This document shows positions 50,239 to 57,066 of a DNA stretch of 57,066 nucleotides, one piece after another. The first letter of the stretch is position 1; every line of letters starts with the position of its first letter. The notes under the pieces were generated by a model. That model had not been told where the DNA came from, ran no database searches, and was given only the letters and a program-made list of their open reading frames with translations. The stretch comes from an uncultured Thermomicrobiaceae bacterium. Lineage in GTDB: Bacteria > Chloroflexota > Chloroflexia > Thermomicrobiales > Thermomicrobiaceae. Position numbers and translations under genes: made by a program. Location of the stretch: contig CALKCJ010000042.1 of NCBI GenBank assembly GCA_938082375.1, forward strand, positions 1-57,066, in the 5' to 3' direction.

Positions 50239-52050
50239 GTGGTTCAGCAGAGCGGTCAGGAGGTCGTTCCGGACTTCATCTTCGGCACTCTCGCGACCGA
50301 GCAGCAACGCGTCGAGCACCTAAAGCGCCAGCGGCGCGGGCTGTGGCACGAGCCTCGGCTCTCCCCGCCTGACCCGTCTCCCGGCGAGGCGATCCGGGTC
50401 GAGGTCTCTCTCGGGCCGGAGATTGCGGCTGACCGGGTCAGCCTCTACTACACGACCGATGGCTCGACGCCGGTCGGAGCCCGCGGCCAGGCGCTGAACG
50501 GCCAGGCGGTGGCGCTGGAGCGCGTCGCCGTTGAGTGGGACACGCTGGTTTGGGGGTATCGCGAGCGGTGGGAGGGGATCATCCCGTCGCACGTGGCCGG
50601 CACCGAGGTGCGCTACATCATCGAGGCCTGGCGGAGCTTCGATGGGTACTCGGTCCAGGCGGGGGAAGAGGGGCCGCGCGTCTTCGCCTTCTTCGTCGAT
50701 CGTGAGACCACGCCCGCCTGGATCCAGGACGCGTTCATCTACCACCTTCTTGTCGACCGGTTCGCGCCCCACCCCGGTCGCGAGTTCGCTCAGCCAGCCG
50801 ACCGGCTCGGCGGCTCCTACGGCGGCACGCTGCGAGGCATTACTGCTCGGCTCGACTATCTGGCCGAGCTCGGCGTGATCTGCCTCTGGCTCTCGCCAGT
50901 CTTCCGCAGCCCCTCCCACCACGGCTACGACGCCACTGACTACGGCCAGGTCGAACCGCGGCTCGGGACGCAGGAAGACGTACTGGCACTGCTCGAGGAG
51001 GCACATCGCAGCAGGCTGCGCGTCATCCTGGACTTCGTCGCCAACCACGTCTCCGCCCAGCATCCAGCTTTCCAGGCTGCCCTCTCGGATGCGACAAGCC
51101 GAGAGGCAGGCTGGTTCTTCTTCAATGAGTGGCCGCACCGGTACCGCACCTTCTTTCAGATACAAGACCTTCCCCAGCTCAACACCGACGCGGCCGAGGT
51201 TCGTGACTACCTAATCGGCCACGCGCAGCGCTGGCTGGCCGCCGGCTTCGACGGGTTCCGCCTGGATTACGCCAATGGCCCCTCGCACGCCTTCTGGTCA
51301 GCGTTCCGCGCCGCCACTCGGGCGGTCAAGCCGGACAGCGTGATGATCGGCGAAGTCGTCGAGCCTCCCACGCTCCAGCGCACCTACCTGGGCCGGATGG
51401 ATGGGTGCCTGGACTTCCTGCTGCTGGAGGCCATGCGCTCATTCTTTAGCTTTAGAACGCTGAGCGCGAGTGGGTTTGAGTCGTTTCTCCGCCGTCACTT
51501 CTCCTTCTTCCCGGCGGACTTCGTGCTTCCCAGCTTCCTCGACAACCACGATATGAACCGTTTTCTCTGGACCGTGCGTGGGGATCGTCGCCGGCTGCGC
51601 CTGGCTGCGCTGTGCCAGTTCACCCTCCCAGGCCCGCCGATCATCTACTATGGCACGGAAGTCGGGCTGAGCCAGGTTAGAGACGTGCGCTACCCCGACG
51701 GGTCCGGACATCCGGAGGAGGCGCGCCTGCCGATGCTCTGGGGGGAGCGACAAGACCGGAAGCTGCTCCAGTTCTACCGCGACCTCATCGCGCTGCGGCG
51801 GGCTGACGGGCGGGTCTGGCGAGACGGCCGCACTCCGCTTATCATCGACGATGCTGCCGGCCTCCTCGCCTACGTCTGTGGACCATACGCCATCGCATTG
51901 AACAATGGCCCGGAGCCAGCTACGATCTCCGTCACGGGCTGGCGGGGAGGGCGTCTCCTGCTCGCGACCGAGGATGGTGTCTCCTGGCAGTCGCGCTCGG
52001 CGAGCCTCTCGCTGCCGCCGTACGCGGGCGCCTGCGTTCGCCAGGAGTAA
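50239..52050 (+). CDS. Glycoside hydrolase family 13 (alpha-amylase/neopullulanase type)
   Basis: A 603-residue GH13 enzyme acting on alpha-glucans. An N-terminal beta-domain (about 40-155, with VSLYYTTDGSTPVG and EVRYIIEAWRSFDGY) precedes the TIM barrel. The barrel has YHLLVDRFAP, GYDATDYGQVEPRLG and the catalytic set Asp343 (DGFRLDYANG), Glu372 (MIGEVVEPP) and Asp438 (FLDNHDMNRF). A short C-terminal beta-domain follows. There is no signal peptide, so the enzyme is probably cytosolic and works on imported maltodextrins, which fits its place after the mal transporter. It is intact although the transporter is not. Start is GTG at 50239. Confidence 0.9.
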   Translation: MVQQSGQEVVPDFIFGTLATEQQRVEHLKRQRRGLWHEPRLSPPDPSPGEAIRVEVSLGPEIAADRVSLYYTTDGSTPVGARGQALNGQAVALERVAVEWDTLVWGYRERWEGIIPSHVAGTEVRYIIEAWRSFDGYSVQAGEEGPRVFAFFVDRETTPAWIQDAFIYHLLVDRFAPHPGREFAQPADRLGGSYGGTLRGITARLDYLAELGVICLWLSPVFRSPSHHGYDATDYGQVEPRLGTQEDVLALLEEAHRSRLRVILDFVANHVSAQHPAFQAALSDATSREAGWFFFNEWPHRYRTFFQIQDLPQLNTDAAEVRDYLIGHAQRWLAAGFDGFRLDYANGPSHAFWSAFRAATRAVKPDSVMIGEVVEPPTLQRTYLGRMDGCLDFLLLEAMRSFFSFRTLSASGFESFLRRHFSFFPADFVLPSFLDNHDMNRFLWTVRGDRRRLRLAALCQFTLPGPPIIYYGTEVGLSQVRDVRYPDGSGHPEEARLPMLWGERQDRKLLQFYRDLIALRRADGRVWRDGRTPLIIDDAAGLLAYVCGPYAIALNNGPEPATISVTGWRGGRLLLATEDGVSWQSRSASLSLPPYAGACVRQE

Positions 52051-52053
52051 CGA

Positions 52054-52081
52054 TCGGGCGTGGTGCACGGACCACGCCCGA
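52054..52081. terminator. Hairpin between the amylase and the S9 peptidase
   Basis: TCGGGCGTGGT (52054-52064) and ACCACGCCCGA (52071-52081) form 11 perfect base pairs around a 6-base loop, directly before the ribosome-binding site of the peptidase. No T tract; it may tune expression of the next gene. Confidence 0.5.
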
Positions 52082-52095
52082 GGGGGTGGTCAACC

Positions 52096-54072
52096 ATGTC
52101 TGGAGGGCGACCGGTTGAGGTGGAGGATCTGCTGCGGATTCGGGTGGTCAGCGACCCGCAGGTGTCGCCAGACGGCCGGCTGGTCGCCTTCGTGGTCACG
52201 ATGCCCGACTGGGAGCAGAACCGCTCCTTGAGCCGGATCTGGATCGTGCCGGTCGAGGGCGGGGCGCCCCGGCCGCTGACGCGGGAGGGGGCGCGCGATC
52301 ACTCGCCGCGCTGGTCGCCTGATGGCCGCTGGCTCGCGTTCCTCTCCGATCGGGGCGGAGACAAGAGCCAGCTCTGGTGCTTGTCGGTGGAGGGCGGCGA
52401 GGCCTGGCAGGTGACCCGGCTCGGCGAGGGGGTGGAGAGCCCCACCTGGTCGCCCGACGGCCGCACCATCGCCTTCGTCAGCAAGGTGCCAATCGGCGAG
52501 GAGCGGCCGGACACCGACGTGCGGGTGATCCGCACCGCCCGCTACCGTTACGACGGCGAGGGCTTCCTCGACGGCAAGTACCGCCAGATCTGGGTGGTCG
52601 ATATCGACCCGGAACGCCGTGCCGCCGGGGAGCCGCGCTGGCTCACCGACGGTCCCTACGAGCACCGGTGGCCGGCCTGGTCGCCGGCCGGCTCCGAGCT
52701 GGCCTTCGCTGCCGCGCGCTACCCTGGCTGGGAGCTCGATATCCGCAGTGACATCTGGGCCGTCCGCCCCGATGGTGCCGGGTTGCGGCAGGTCACGCAG
52801 TCGCCGGGCACCTGGAGCCGGCCGATCTGGTCGCCCGACGGCGCGCGGATCGCGCTGGTCGGCGCGCGCGACCTGGCCCGGGCCGACGACTCGAACCAAC
52901 TCTTGTGGGTAGTCCCGGCGGCCGGCGGCGCGCTGCAGCCGCTGACCGAGCGGCTGGATCGCTGGGTAGGCGACCACATCCTGGGCGACCTGGCGGAGTA
53001 CCCCGCCGGCCCGGCGGCCTGGTGGGCGCCGGACGGGAGCCGGCTCTGGTTCCTGGCCAGCGACCAGGGGAACACCCACCTGTTCGAGGTCTCGAGCGCG
53101 AGCGGGGAGGTGCGGCGGGTGATCGGCGGGCGACGCCGGATCATCAGCTTCGCGCCCTTGCCCGAGGGCCGTGGCTTCGTGTTCCTGGCCAGCACGCCGA
53201 CCGACCCCGGTGAGCTGTTCGTCTGCGGGCCGGACGGCGAGGGGGAGCGGCGGCTGACCGATTTCAACCGCGGTTGGCGGGAGAGCGTCTGGCTGGGCGA
53301 GCCGGAGGAGTTCTGGGTTACTGCGCCGGACGGCGCGCCGCTACAGACCTGGCTGCTGCGGCCACGTGGTTCCCGACCCGGCGCGCTGAGCCCGTTGATC
53401 GTGCAGGTGCACGGTGGGCCGCACACGCTCTACGGCAACGGCTTCATGCACGAGTTCCAGATGCTGGCGAGCCGGGGCTACGCGGTGCTCTACGCCAACC
53501 CCCGCGGGAGCGTCGGCTACGGGGAGGCCTTTACCCAGGGGCTGCACCGTGCCTGGGGTGAGGCTGACCTGCCGGACGTGCTGGCCTGCCTCGATGCCGC
53601 CGTTGCCCGTGGGGGCATCGACCCGCGGCGGATCGGCATCACCGGCGGCTCCTACGGCGGCTACTTCACCAACTGGGCCATCGCACACAGCGACCGCTTC
53701 AAAGCGGCGGTCACTCAGCGCTGCGTCTCCAACCTGGTCAGCACCTACGGCACCGACGACATCAGCCTGAACTGGAGCCGGGTCACGTTCGGGGCCGAGG
53801 TCTGGGAGGACTACGACCTCTACTGGCGGCTCTCGCCGATCGCCTACGTGGATCGCATCGCGACGCCGCTGCTGATCATCGTCCAGGAGGAGGACTACCG
53901 CTGCCCACCCGAGCAGGCGGAGCAGCTCTTCACCGCACTTAAGCGGCGGCGCCAAGTCGTCGAGCTCCTGCGCTTTCCCGGCGAGAGCCACGGCATGTCT
54001 CGCGCCGGGCAGCCGCGGCATCGGATCGAGCGGCTCAAGGCCATCGCCGGCTGGTTCGACCGTTGGCTGTGA
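52096..54072 (+). CDS. S9 family serine peptidase (acylaminoacyl/dipeptidyl peptidase type)
   Basis: A 658-residue peptidase with an N-terminal beta-propeller built from WD40-like PD40 repeats (SPDGRLVAF, SPRWSPDGRWLAFLSD, SPTWSPDGRTIAFVSK, SRPIWSPDGARIALVG). A C-terminal alpha/beta hydrolase domain starts near 430. The catalytic triad is complete: Ser519 in GITGGSYGGYF, Asp600 in VQEEDYRCPPEQ and His632 in GESHGMSRAG. It has no signal peptide and should be cytosolic. It follows the amylase gene after 45 bases containing a hairpin. The ATG at 52096 has GAGGGGGTGG upstream. Confidence 0.93.
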   Translation: MSGGRPVEVEDLLRIRVVSDPQVSPDGRLVAFVVTMPDWEQNRSLSRIWIVPVEGGAPRPLTREGARDHSPRWSPDGRWLAFLSDRGGDKSQLWCLSVEGGEAWQVTRLGEGVESPTWSPDGRTIAFVSKVPIGEERPDTDVRVIRTARYRYDGEGFLDGKYRQIWVVDIDPERRAAGEPRWLTDGPYEHRWPAWSPAGSELAFAAARYPGWELDIRSDIWAVRPDGAGLRQVTQSPGTWSRPIWSPDGARIALVGARDLARADDSNQLLWVVPAAGGALQPLTERLDRWVGDHILGDLAEYPAGPAAWWAPDGSRLWFLASDQGNTHLFEVSSASGEVRRVIGGRRRIISFAPLPEGRGFVFLASTPTDPGELFVCGPDGEGERRLTDFNRGWRESVWLGEPEEFWVTAPDGAPLQTWLLRPRGSRPGALSPLIVQVHGGPHTLYGNGFMHEFQMLASRGYAVLYANPRGSVGYGEAFTQGLHRAWGEADLPDVLACLDAAVARGGIDPRRIGITGGSYGGYFTNWAIAHSDRFKAAVTQRCVSNLVSTYGTDDISLNWSRVTFGAEVWEDYDLYWRLSPIAYVDRIATPLLIIVQEEDYRCPPEQAEQLFTALKRRRQVVELLRFPGESHGMSRAGQPRHRIERLKAIAGWFDRWL

Positions 54073-54088
54073 CCGCGAGCGCACAGCG

Positions 54089-54244
54089 CTACATCATCGG
54101 CTTCCGGGTGATCGCCTCCGCTTCGGTCAGCTCCTGCTGCAGCGACTTACGCCCCTGTGGACGCGCGGCGGCGACCTTCCGGCCGGCCGCGATCAGGAGA
54201 GCCAGGAGGAACCAGGCGCCCGCCGCGAGCACGATCTCCAGCAT
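54089..54244 (-). CDS. 51-residue single-pass membrane protein
   Basis: A small ORF too short for usual calling, between the S9 peptidase and the winged-helix gene on the opposite strand. Its start is the ATG at 54244 with GGCAAGGAGTCCCGCCG upstream, a good ribosome-binding site. The N-terminus, MLEIVLAAGAWFLLALLIAA, is one membrane helix. A basic stretch GRKVAAARPQGRKS and a short helical tail ending RKPMM follow. A TATACT on the minus strand (54313-54318) may be its -10. Family unknown. Confidence 0.55.
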   Translation of the reverse strand: MLEIVLAAGAWFLLALLIAAGRKVAAARPQGRKSLQQELTEAEAITRKPMM

Positions 54245-54447
54245 CGGCGGGACTCCTTGCCGCGCTCGCCTCGTGTCTCCCGGGCCAGCACCCAGAAAGG
54301 AACGCTACCGAAAGTATAGCCGAACTGCTCGCGTACCGCGCCGGGCGGAGGGTACGCGATGGTGCCCCTGCGGCCTCGGCGTGCTAGGCTAGGGCGCATC
54401 GTGGAGAGCACTGGCGCGAGCGGGCCGGACGAGGAGGACAGCGTGTC

Positions 54448-55572
54448 ATGGCGAGCGGGAGCGAGCGGTCACACCGGCTCTCGTGGGAGCAGGCGCTGGC
54501 CTGGCGGATGGAGCGACACCACCTCGTCCGGCGGGCAGCTCCGGCCGACCTCGTGCGGGTCGCCGGCGACCTCTGCGGCCTGCACGCCCAGCTCATGTCC
54601 TCGGCCGAGCTGAGCCTCTGGGCGCGGATCGACGGCCTGGAGCGCGGCGCGCTCGACGAGGCGCTGTGGGAGCGCCGGGCACTAGTGAAGACCTGGGCCA
54701 TGCGCGGCACCCTGCACCTGCTGCCAGCAGAGGAACTCGGGCTCTGGCTCGCCGCGCTCGGTACCCACACCGGCTATGGCAACAACCGGGCGGTCACGAG
54801 CGTGCTGGCCGAAGCCGTCGCCGGGGCACTCGAGGGTCGGATGCTCACGCGCGAGGAGCTGGCGCAGGCGGTCGAGCAGAAGACTGGCTCGCGGGAGTTC
54901 GGCGAGTGGATGCGGTTTAGCTGGGGCTCCTACCTGAAGGCGCTCGCTTTCCGGGGTCTCGTCTGCTTCGCGCCGGGCGCCAGCGGGCGGGTCCGGTTCA
55001 CCACGCCGCGCACCTGGCTGGGCGAGCAGCTCTTCGCCTGGGAGCCAGCCGAGGCGTTGCGTGAGGTCACGCGTCGCTTCCTGGCTGCCTACGCTCCGGC
55101 CACGGCCGAGGATCTGGCCCGCTGGTGGGGCGTCGGCCCGGCGCGGGCGCGCCGCATGCTGGCTGCGCTCGGCGATAAGGTGGCGCAGGTCTGGCTCGAC
55201 GAGACGCCGCGATGGGTCAGGGCACAAGACATCGAACGCCTGGCTGCGGCTGCGCCGCCCGGCGTCGCGCGGCTGCTGCCGGCGTTCGACCCCTGGGTTG
55301 CGGGCGCGTCGCGCGCCGAGCCGGCTGCGCTGATGCCGCGTCACAGGGAGCGGGTGTTCCGGCCGCAGGGCTGGATCTCGCCAGTCGTGTTGGTGGACGG
55401 CCGCATCGCTGGCGTGTGGGGGTATGCCCGCCGCGGCCGGAGCCTGCGCGTCGAGGTCGAGCCGTTCGACGACCTCCCTGCCTGGGCCCGTGAGCAGATC
55501 GAGGCCGAGGCTGAGCGGCTCGCAGTCTTCCTTGCCAGCCAGCTCGACCTCCACTGGCGCCTCCTTATTTGA
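54448..55572 (+). CDS. Winged-helix DNA-binding protein of the HTH_42/AlkZ-like family
   Basis: A 374-residue protein of the HTH_42 (PF06224) family, which includes the AlkZ and YcaQ DNA glycosylases that unhook crosslinks. Typical elements are RRAAPADLVRVAGDLCGLHA near residue 30, LVKTWAMRGTLHLLP at about 78, and LARWWGVGPARARRMLAALG and WVLLDGRIAGVWGY-like parts later. In AlkZ the catalytic motif has two Gln around one residue; here the corresponding site appears to read HAQ. Repair activity is therefore not assured. The ATG at 54448 has GAGGACAGCGTGTC upstream. Confidence 0.8.
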   Translation: MASGSERSHRLSWEQALAWRMERHHLVRRAAPADLVRVAGDLCGLHAQLMSSAELSLWARIDGLERGALDEALWERRALVKTWAMRGTLHLLPAEELGLWLAALGTHTGYGNNRAVTSVLAEAVAGALEGRMLTREELAQAVEQKTGSREFGEWMRFSWGSYLKALAFRGLVCFAPGASGRVRFTTPRTWLGEQLFAWEPAEALREVTRRFLAAYAPATAEDLARWWGVGPARARRMLAALGDKVAQVWLDETPRWVRAQDIERLAAAAPPGVARLLPAFDPWVAGASRAEPAALMPRHRERVFRPQGWISPVVLVDGRIAGVWGYARRGRSLRVEVEPFDDLPAWAREQIEAEAERLAVFLASQLDLHWRLLI

Positions 55573-55639
55573 CATAACCTTAACACTGTCGATGCCTGGG
55601 GATGCCCTGGAGCAGAGCGTTGCTCCGAGCGACCGGTTG

Positions 55640-55667
55640 AGCAGGGCGACCGGCCGATCGCCCTGCT
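55640..55667. terminator. Bidirectional hairpin between convergent genes
   Basis: AGCAGGGCGA (55640-55649) and TCGCCCTGCT (55658-55667) give a perfect 10-base-pair stem with an 8-base loop. GGAGCA/TGCTCC at about 55612-55627 forms a smaller neighbour. Both lie between the winged-helix gene and the M20 peptidase. Confidence 0.55.
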
Positions 55668-55705
55668 GTAACCAGGTCGTGCTCGCGGTACCGCGTCCGG
55701 CGCGG

Positions 55706-57055
55706 CTACGACTGGCCCAGCGTGCGCCAGGCCAGCGCGACGTGGAAGCGCGTCGCCGCGAGCAGGCTCTCGATCCCGGCCGACTCGTCGATGTTGTGGG
55801 CGCCGCTCTTGGATGGGTCGTCGTCTGGGTGGCTGGGCACGAAGCCGTAGGTGACGTTGCCCAGCGGCCGCACGAAGCGAGAGTCGGTGAAGCCGACGGT
55901 CAACCCGGGGACGAAGGCCAGATCCTCGCGGCCCAGCGCATCGCGCGTCGCCTGCTCCACCAGCGCGCGGAACGGGTGGTCGTAGGGCGACTGGTTGGAG
56001 ATGGCCGTCTCGACGACCTCGACCGTGACGCCGTCGAGCCCGGCGAGCAGGCGCTCGAGCTCCTGCCGGACATACTCGCGATCCTGCCACGGCAGAGTGC
56101 GGACATCGCAGGTGACCAGGCAGCGCTCGGCCACGCTGTTGGACTTGACCCCGCCGTGGATCATAGTGGCAACCAGCGTCATCCGCGAGGCGGCGCGGAG
56201 CATCGACGCCAGGTTGACGTCGCGCGTCTCGATCTGCTCCAGGACGCTGTCGATCGCGTCGTCGGTCACCGGGCGGTCGATGCCTGCCAGCGCATCGAGG
56301 TGGCGGAAAAGCTCATGAGCGGTGGAGACCTGAGGCCGGTAGGAGCGGACCCGGCGGATCACTTCTTCCGCCTTGTAGATCGCGTTGTCCGCTCGCCACG
56401 GCTGCGAGGCATGCCAGCCACGGCCCTTGATCCGCAGGTGCGCCTCGAGCCTGCCTTTTTCCCCGGTGGGGATGGGGTACACGAGCCGGCCGCCCGAACG
56501 GATCGGCCAGCCACCGCCCTCGTTGATGGCGTAATCGGCGCGCAGCAGCTCCGGGTGGTGCTGGGCCATCCAGCCGAAGCCGAAGGCGCCGCCGGCCTCC
56601 TCATCGGCGCAGCTCGCCAGCGCGAGCGTGCCCTGGAGCGGGACACTGGCGCGCTGGAGCAGCTTGAGCGCCATGGCCTGCGCGGCGACAGTCGACTTCA
56701 TATCGGCGGCACCGCGGCCCCAGATACGGCCATCGGCAACCACGCCGCCGAAGGGCGGGTGCGCCCACTGGCTCTCGTCCTCCACCGGCACCACGTCGGT
56801 GTGCGACATATAGAGCAGCCGTGGGCCAGAGCCCGAACCGATGGAGGCGACGATGTTGCCGCGGTGCTCGGCTGAGCGGAGGATCTGCGATTCGATGCCG
56901 TCCTCGGCCAGCGAGCGCTGCAGTAACTCGGCCGCGGCCAGCTCGTGCCCGCTCTCCGGCGTGCCGTCGTTGACCGTCGGGATGCGCACCAGTTCCTGGG
57001 TAAGCGCGATCACCTCGTCGCGCGCGTCGTCGACCATCTGGAGCAGTTGATCCAA
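55706..57055 (-). CDS. M20 family metallopeptidase (ArgE/DapE/ACY1 group)
   Basis: A 449-residue zinc peptidase or deacylase. Metal-binding motifs are YMSHTDVVPV, GRGAADMKSTVAAQAMAL and the catalytic acid region CADEEAGGAFGFGW. A dimerisation domain lies at about 195-320. The start is uncertain: TTG at 57055 or ATG at 57037. The frame stays open to the window edge at 57066, so translation could begin further upstream; the N-terminal residues VRIPTVNDGTPESG sit near the family start, so little can be missing. Substrate not evident, possibly an acylated amino acid or a dipeptide. Confidence 0.88.
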   Translation of the reverse strand: MDQLLQMVDDARDEVIALTQELVRIPTVNDGTPESGHELAAAELLQRSLAEDGIESQILRSAEHRGNIVASIGSGSGPRLLYMSHTDVVPVEDESQWAHPPFGGVVADGRIWGRGAADMKSTVAAQAMALKLLQRASVPLQGTLALASCADEEAGGAFGFGWMAQHHPELLRADYAINEGGGWPIRSGGRLVYPIPTGEKGRLEAHLRIKGRGWHASQPWRADNAIYKAEEVIRRVRSYRPQVSTAHELFRHLDALAGIDRPVTDDAIDSVLEQIETRDVNLASMLRAASRMTLVATMIHGGVKSNSVAERCLVTCDVRTLPWQDREYVRQELERLLAGLDGVTVEVVETAISNQSPYDHPFRALVEQATRDALGREDLAFVPGLTVGFTDSRFVRPLGNVTYGFVPSHPDDDPSKSGAHNIDESAGIESLLAATRFHVALAWRTLGQS

Positions 57056-57066
57056 CCGGTTCGCCA

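Overview
The window is about 57 kb of GC-rich bacterial chromosome that is densely packed with housekeeping genes. There are no rRNA or tRNA genes, CRISPR arrays, insertion sequences or prophage genes that I can recognise. The gene set points to the Chloroflexota, most probably class Thermomicrobia (relatives of Thermomicrobium or Sphaerobacter): a form II aerobic CO-dehydrogenase-like large subunit, NfeD plus FloA, an RqcH-type NFACT protein, ScpA/ScpB, high GC, and frequent GTG and TTG starts. That placement is inference from content and style, not from a marker gene comparison.

Layout. 1-4.4 kb: an AlaX-type tRNA-editing protein coupled to a PLP aminotransferase on the minus strand. Divergent from it is a very short transcription unit with its own strong promoter, a perfect Shine-Dalgarno, a 15-codon valine-rich ORF, a long-range RNA stem and a terminator-like hairpin. 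It lies just ahead of a DUF1684 gene and leucyl aminopeptidase. 4.6-12.6 kb: YjbQ, an XRE regulator, a rhodanese, a membrane-anchored methyltransferase, the NfeD-FloA membrane pair with a small downstream ORF, an M42 peptidase and a short-chain dehydrogenase. 13-15.3 kb: a lone xanthine/CO-dehydrogenase large subunit. 15.5-21.2 kb: priA, def, gmk and rqcH.

21.4-28.3 kb (minus strand): a fatty-acid and ribosome cluster read from a clear sigma70-type promoter: yceD-rpmF-fabH-fabD-fabG-accC-nusB-acpP-tatC. 28.4-34.3 kb: an HpcH/HpaI aldolase, ilvE, a peptide-binding lipoprotein and two Opp/Dpp-type ATPases without permeases. 34.3-38 kb: a site-2-type protease, scpA, scpB, then a cysteine desulfurase with an Rrf2/IscR regulator. 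38.2-39.4 kb: prfB with the classical +1 programmed frameshift. 39.6-46.4 kb: a membrane-anchored MA-family peptidase, glpD with a structured leader, moeA and two small membrane-associated proteins.

46.4-54.1 kb: a MarR regulator that looks leaderless and autoregulated, followed by a decayed maltose-type ABC transporter. Its malE has two frameshifts, malF lacks its N-terminus and malG has lost an internal segment. An intact GH13 enzyme and an intact S9 peptidase follow. 54.1-57 kb: an unlisted 51-residue membrane protein, an HTH_42/AlkZ-like winged-helix protein and an M20 peptidase whose start is close to the window edge. Palindromic CCCTCTCCC/GGGAGAGGG repeats occupy three of the larger gene-free stretches.

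The best candidates for something new are the mini transcription unit at about 2.05-2.28 kb, the interlocking stems in the glpD leader and the leaderless marR with its operator. The concentration of lesions in the mal genes also deserves a check.
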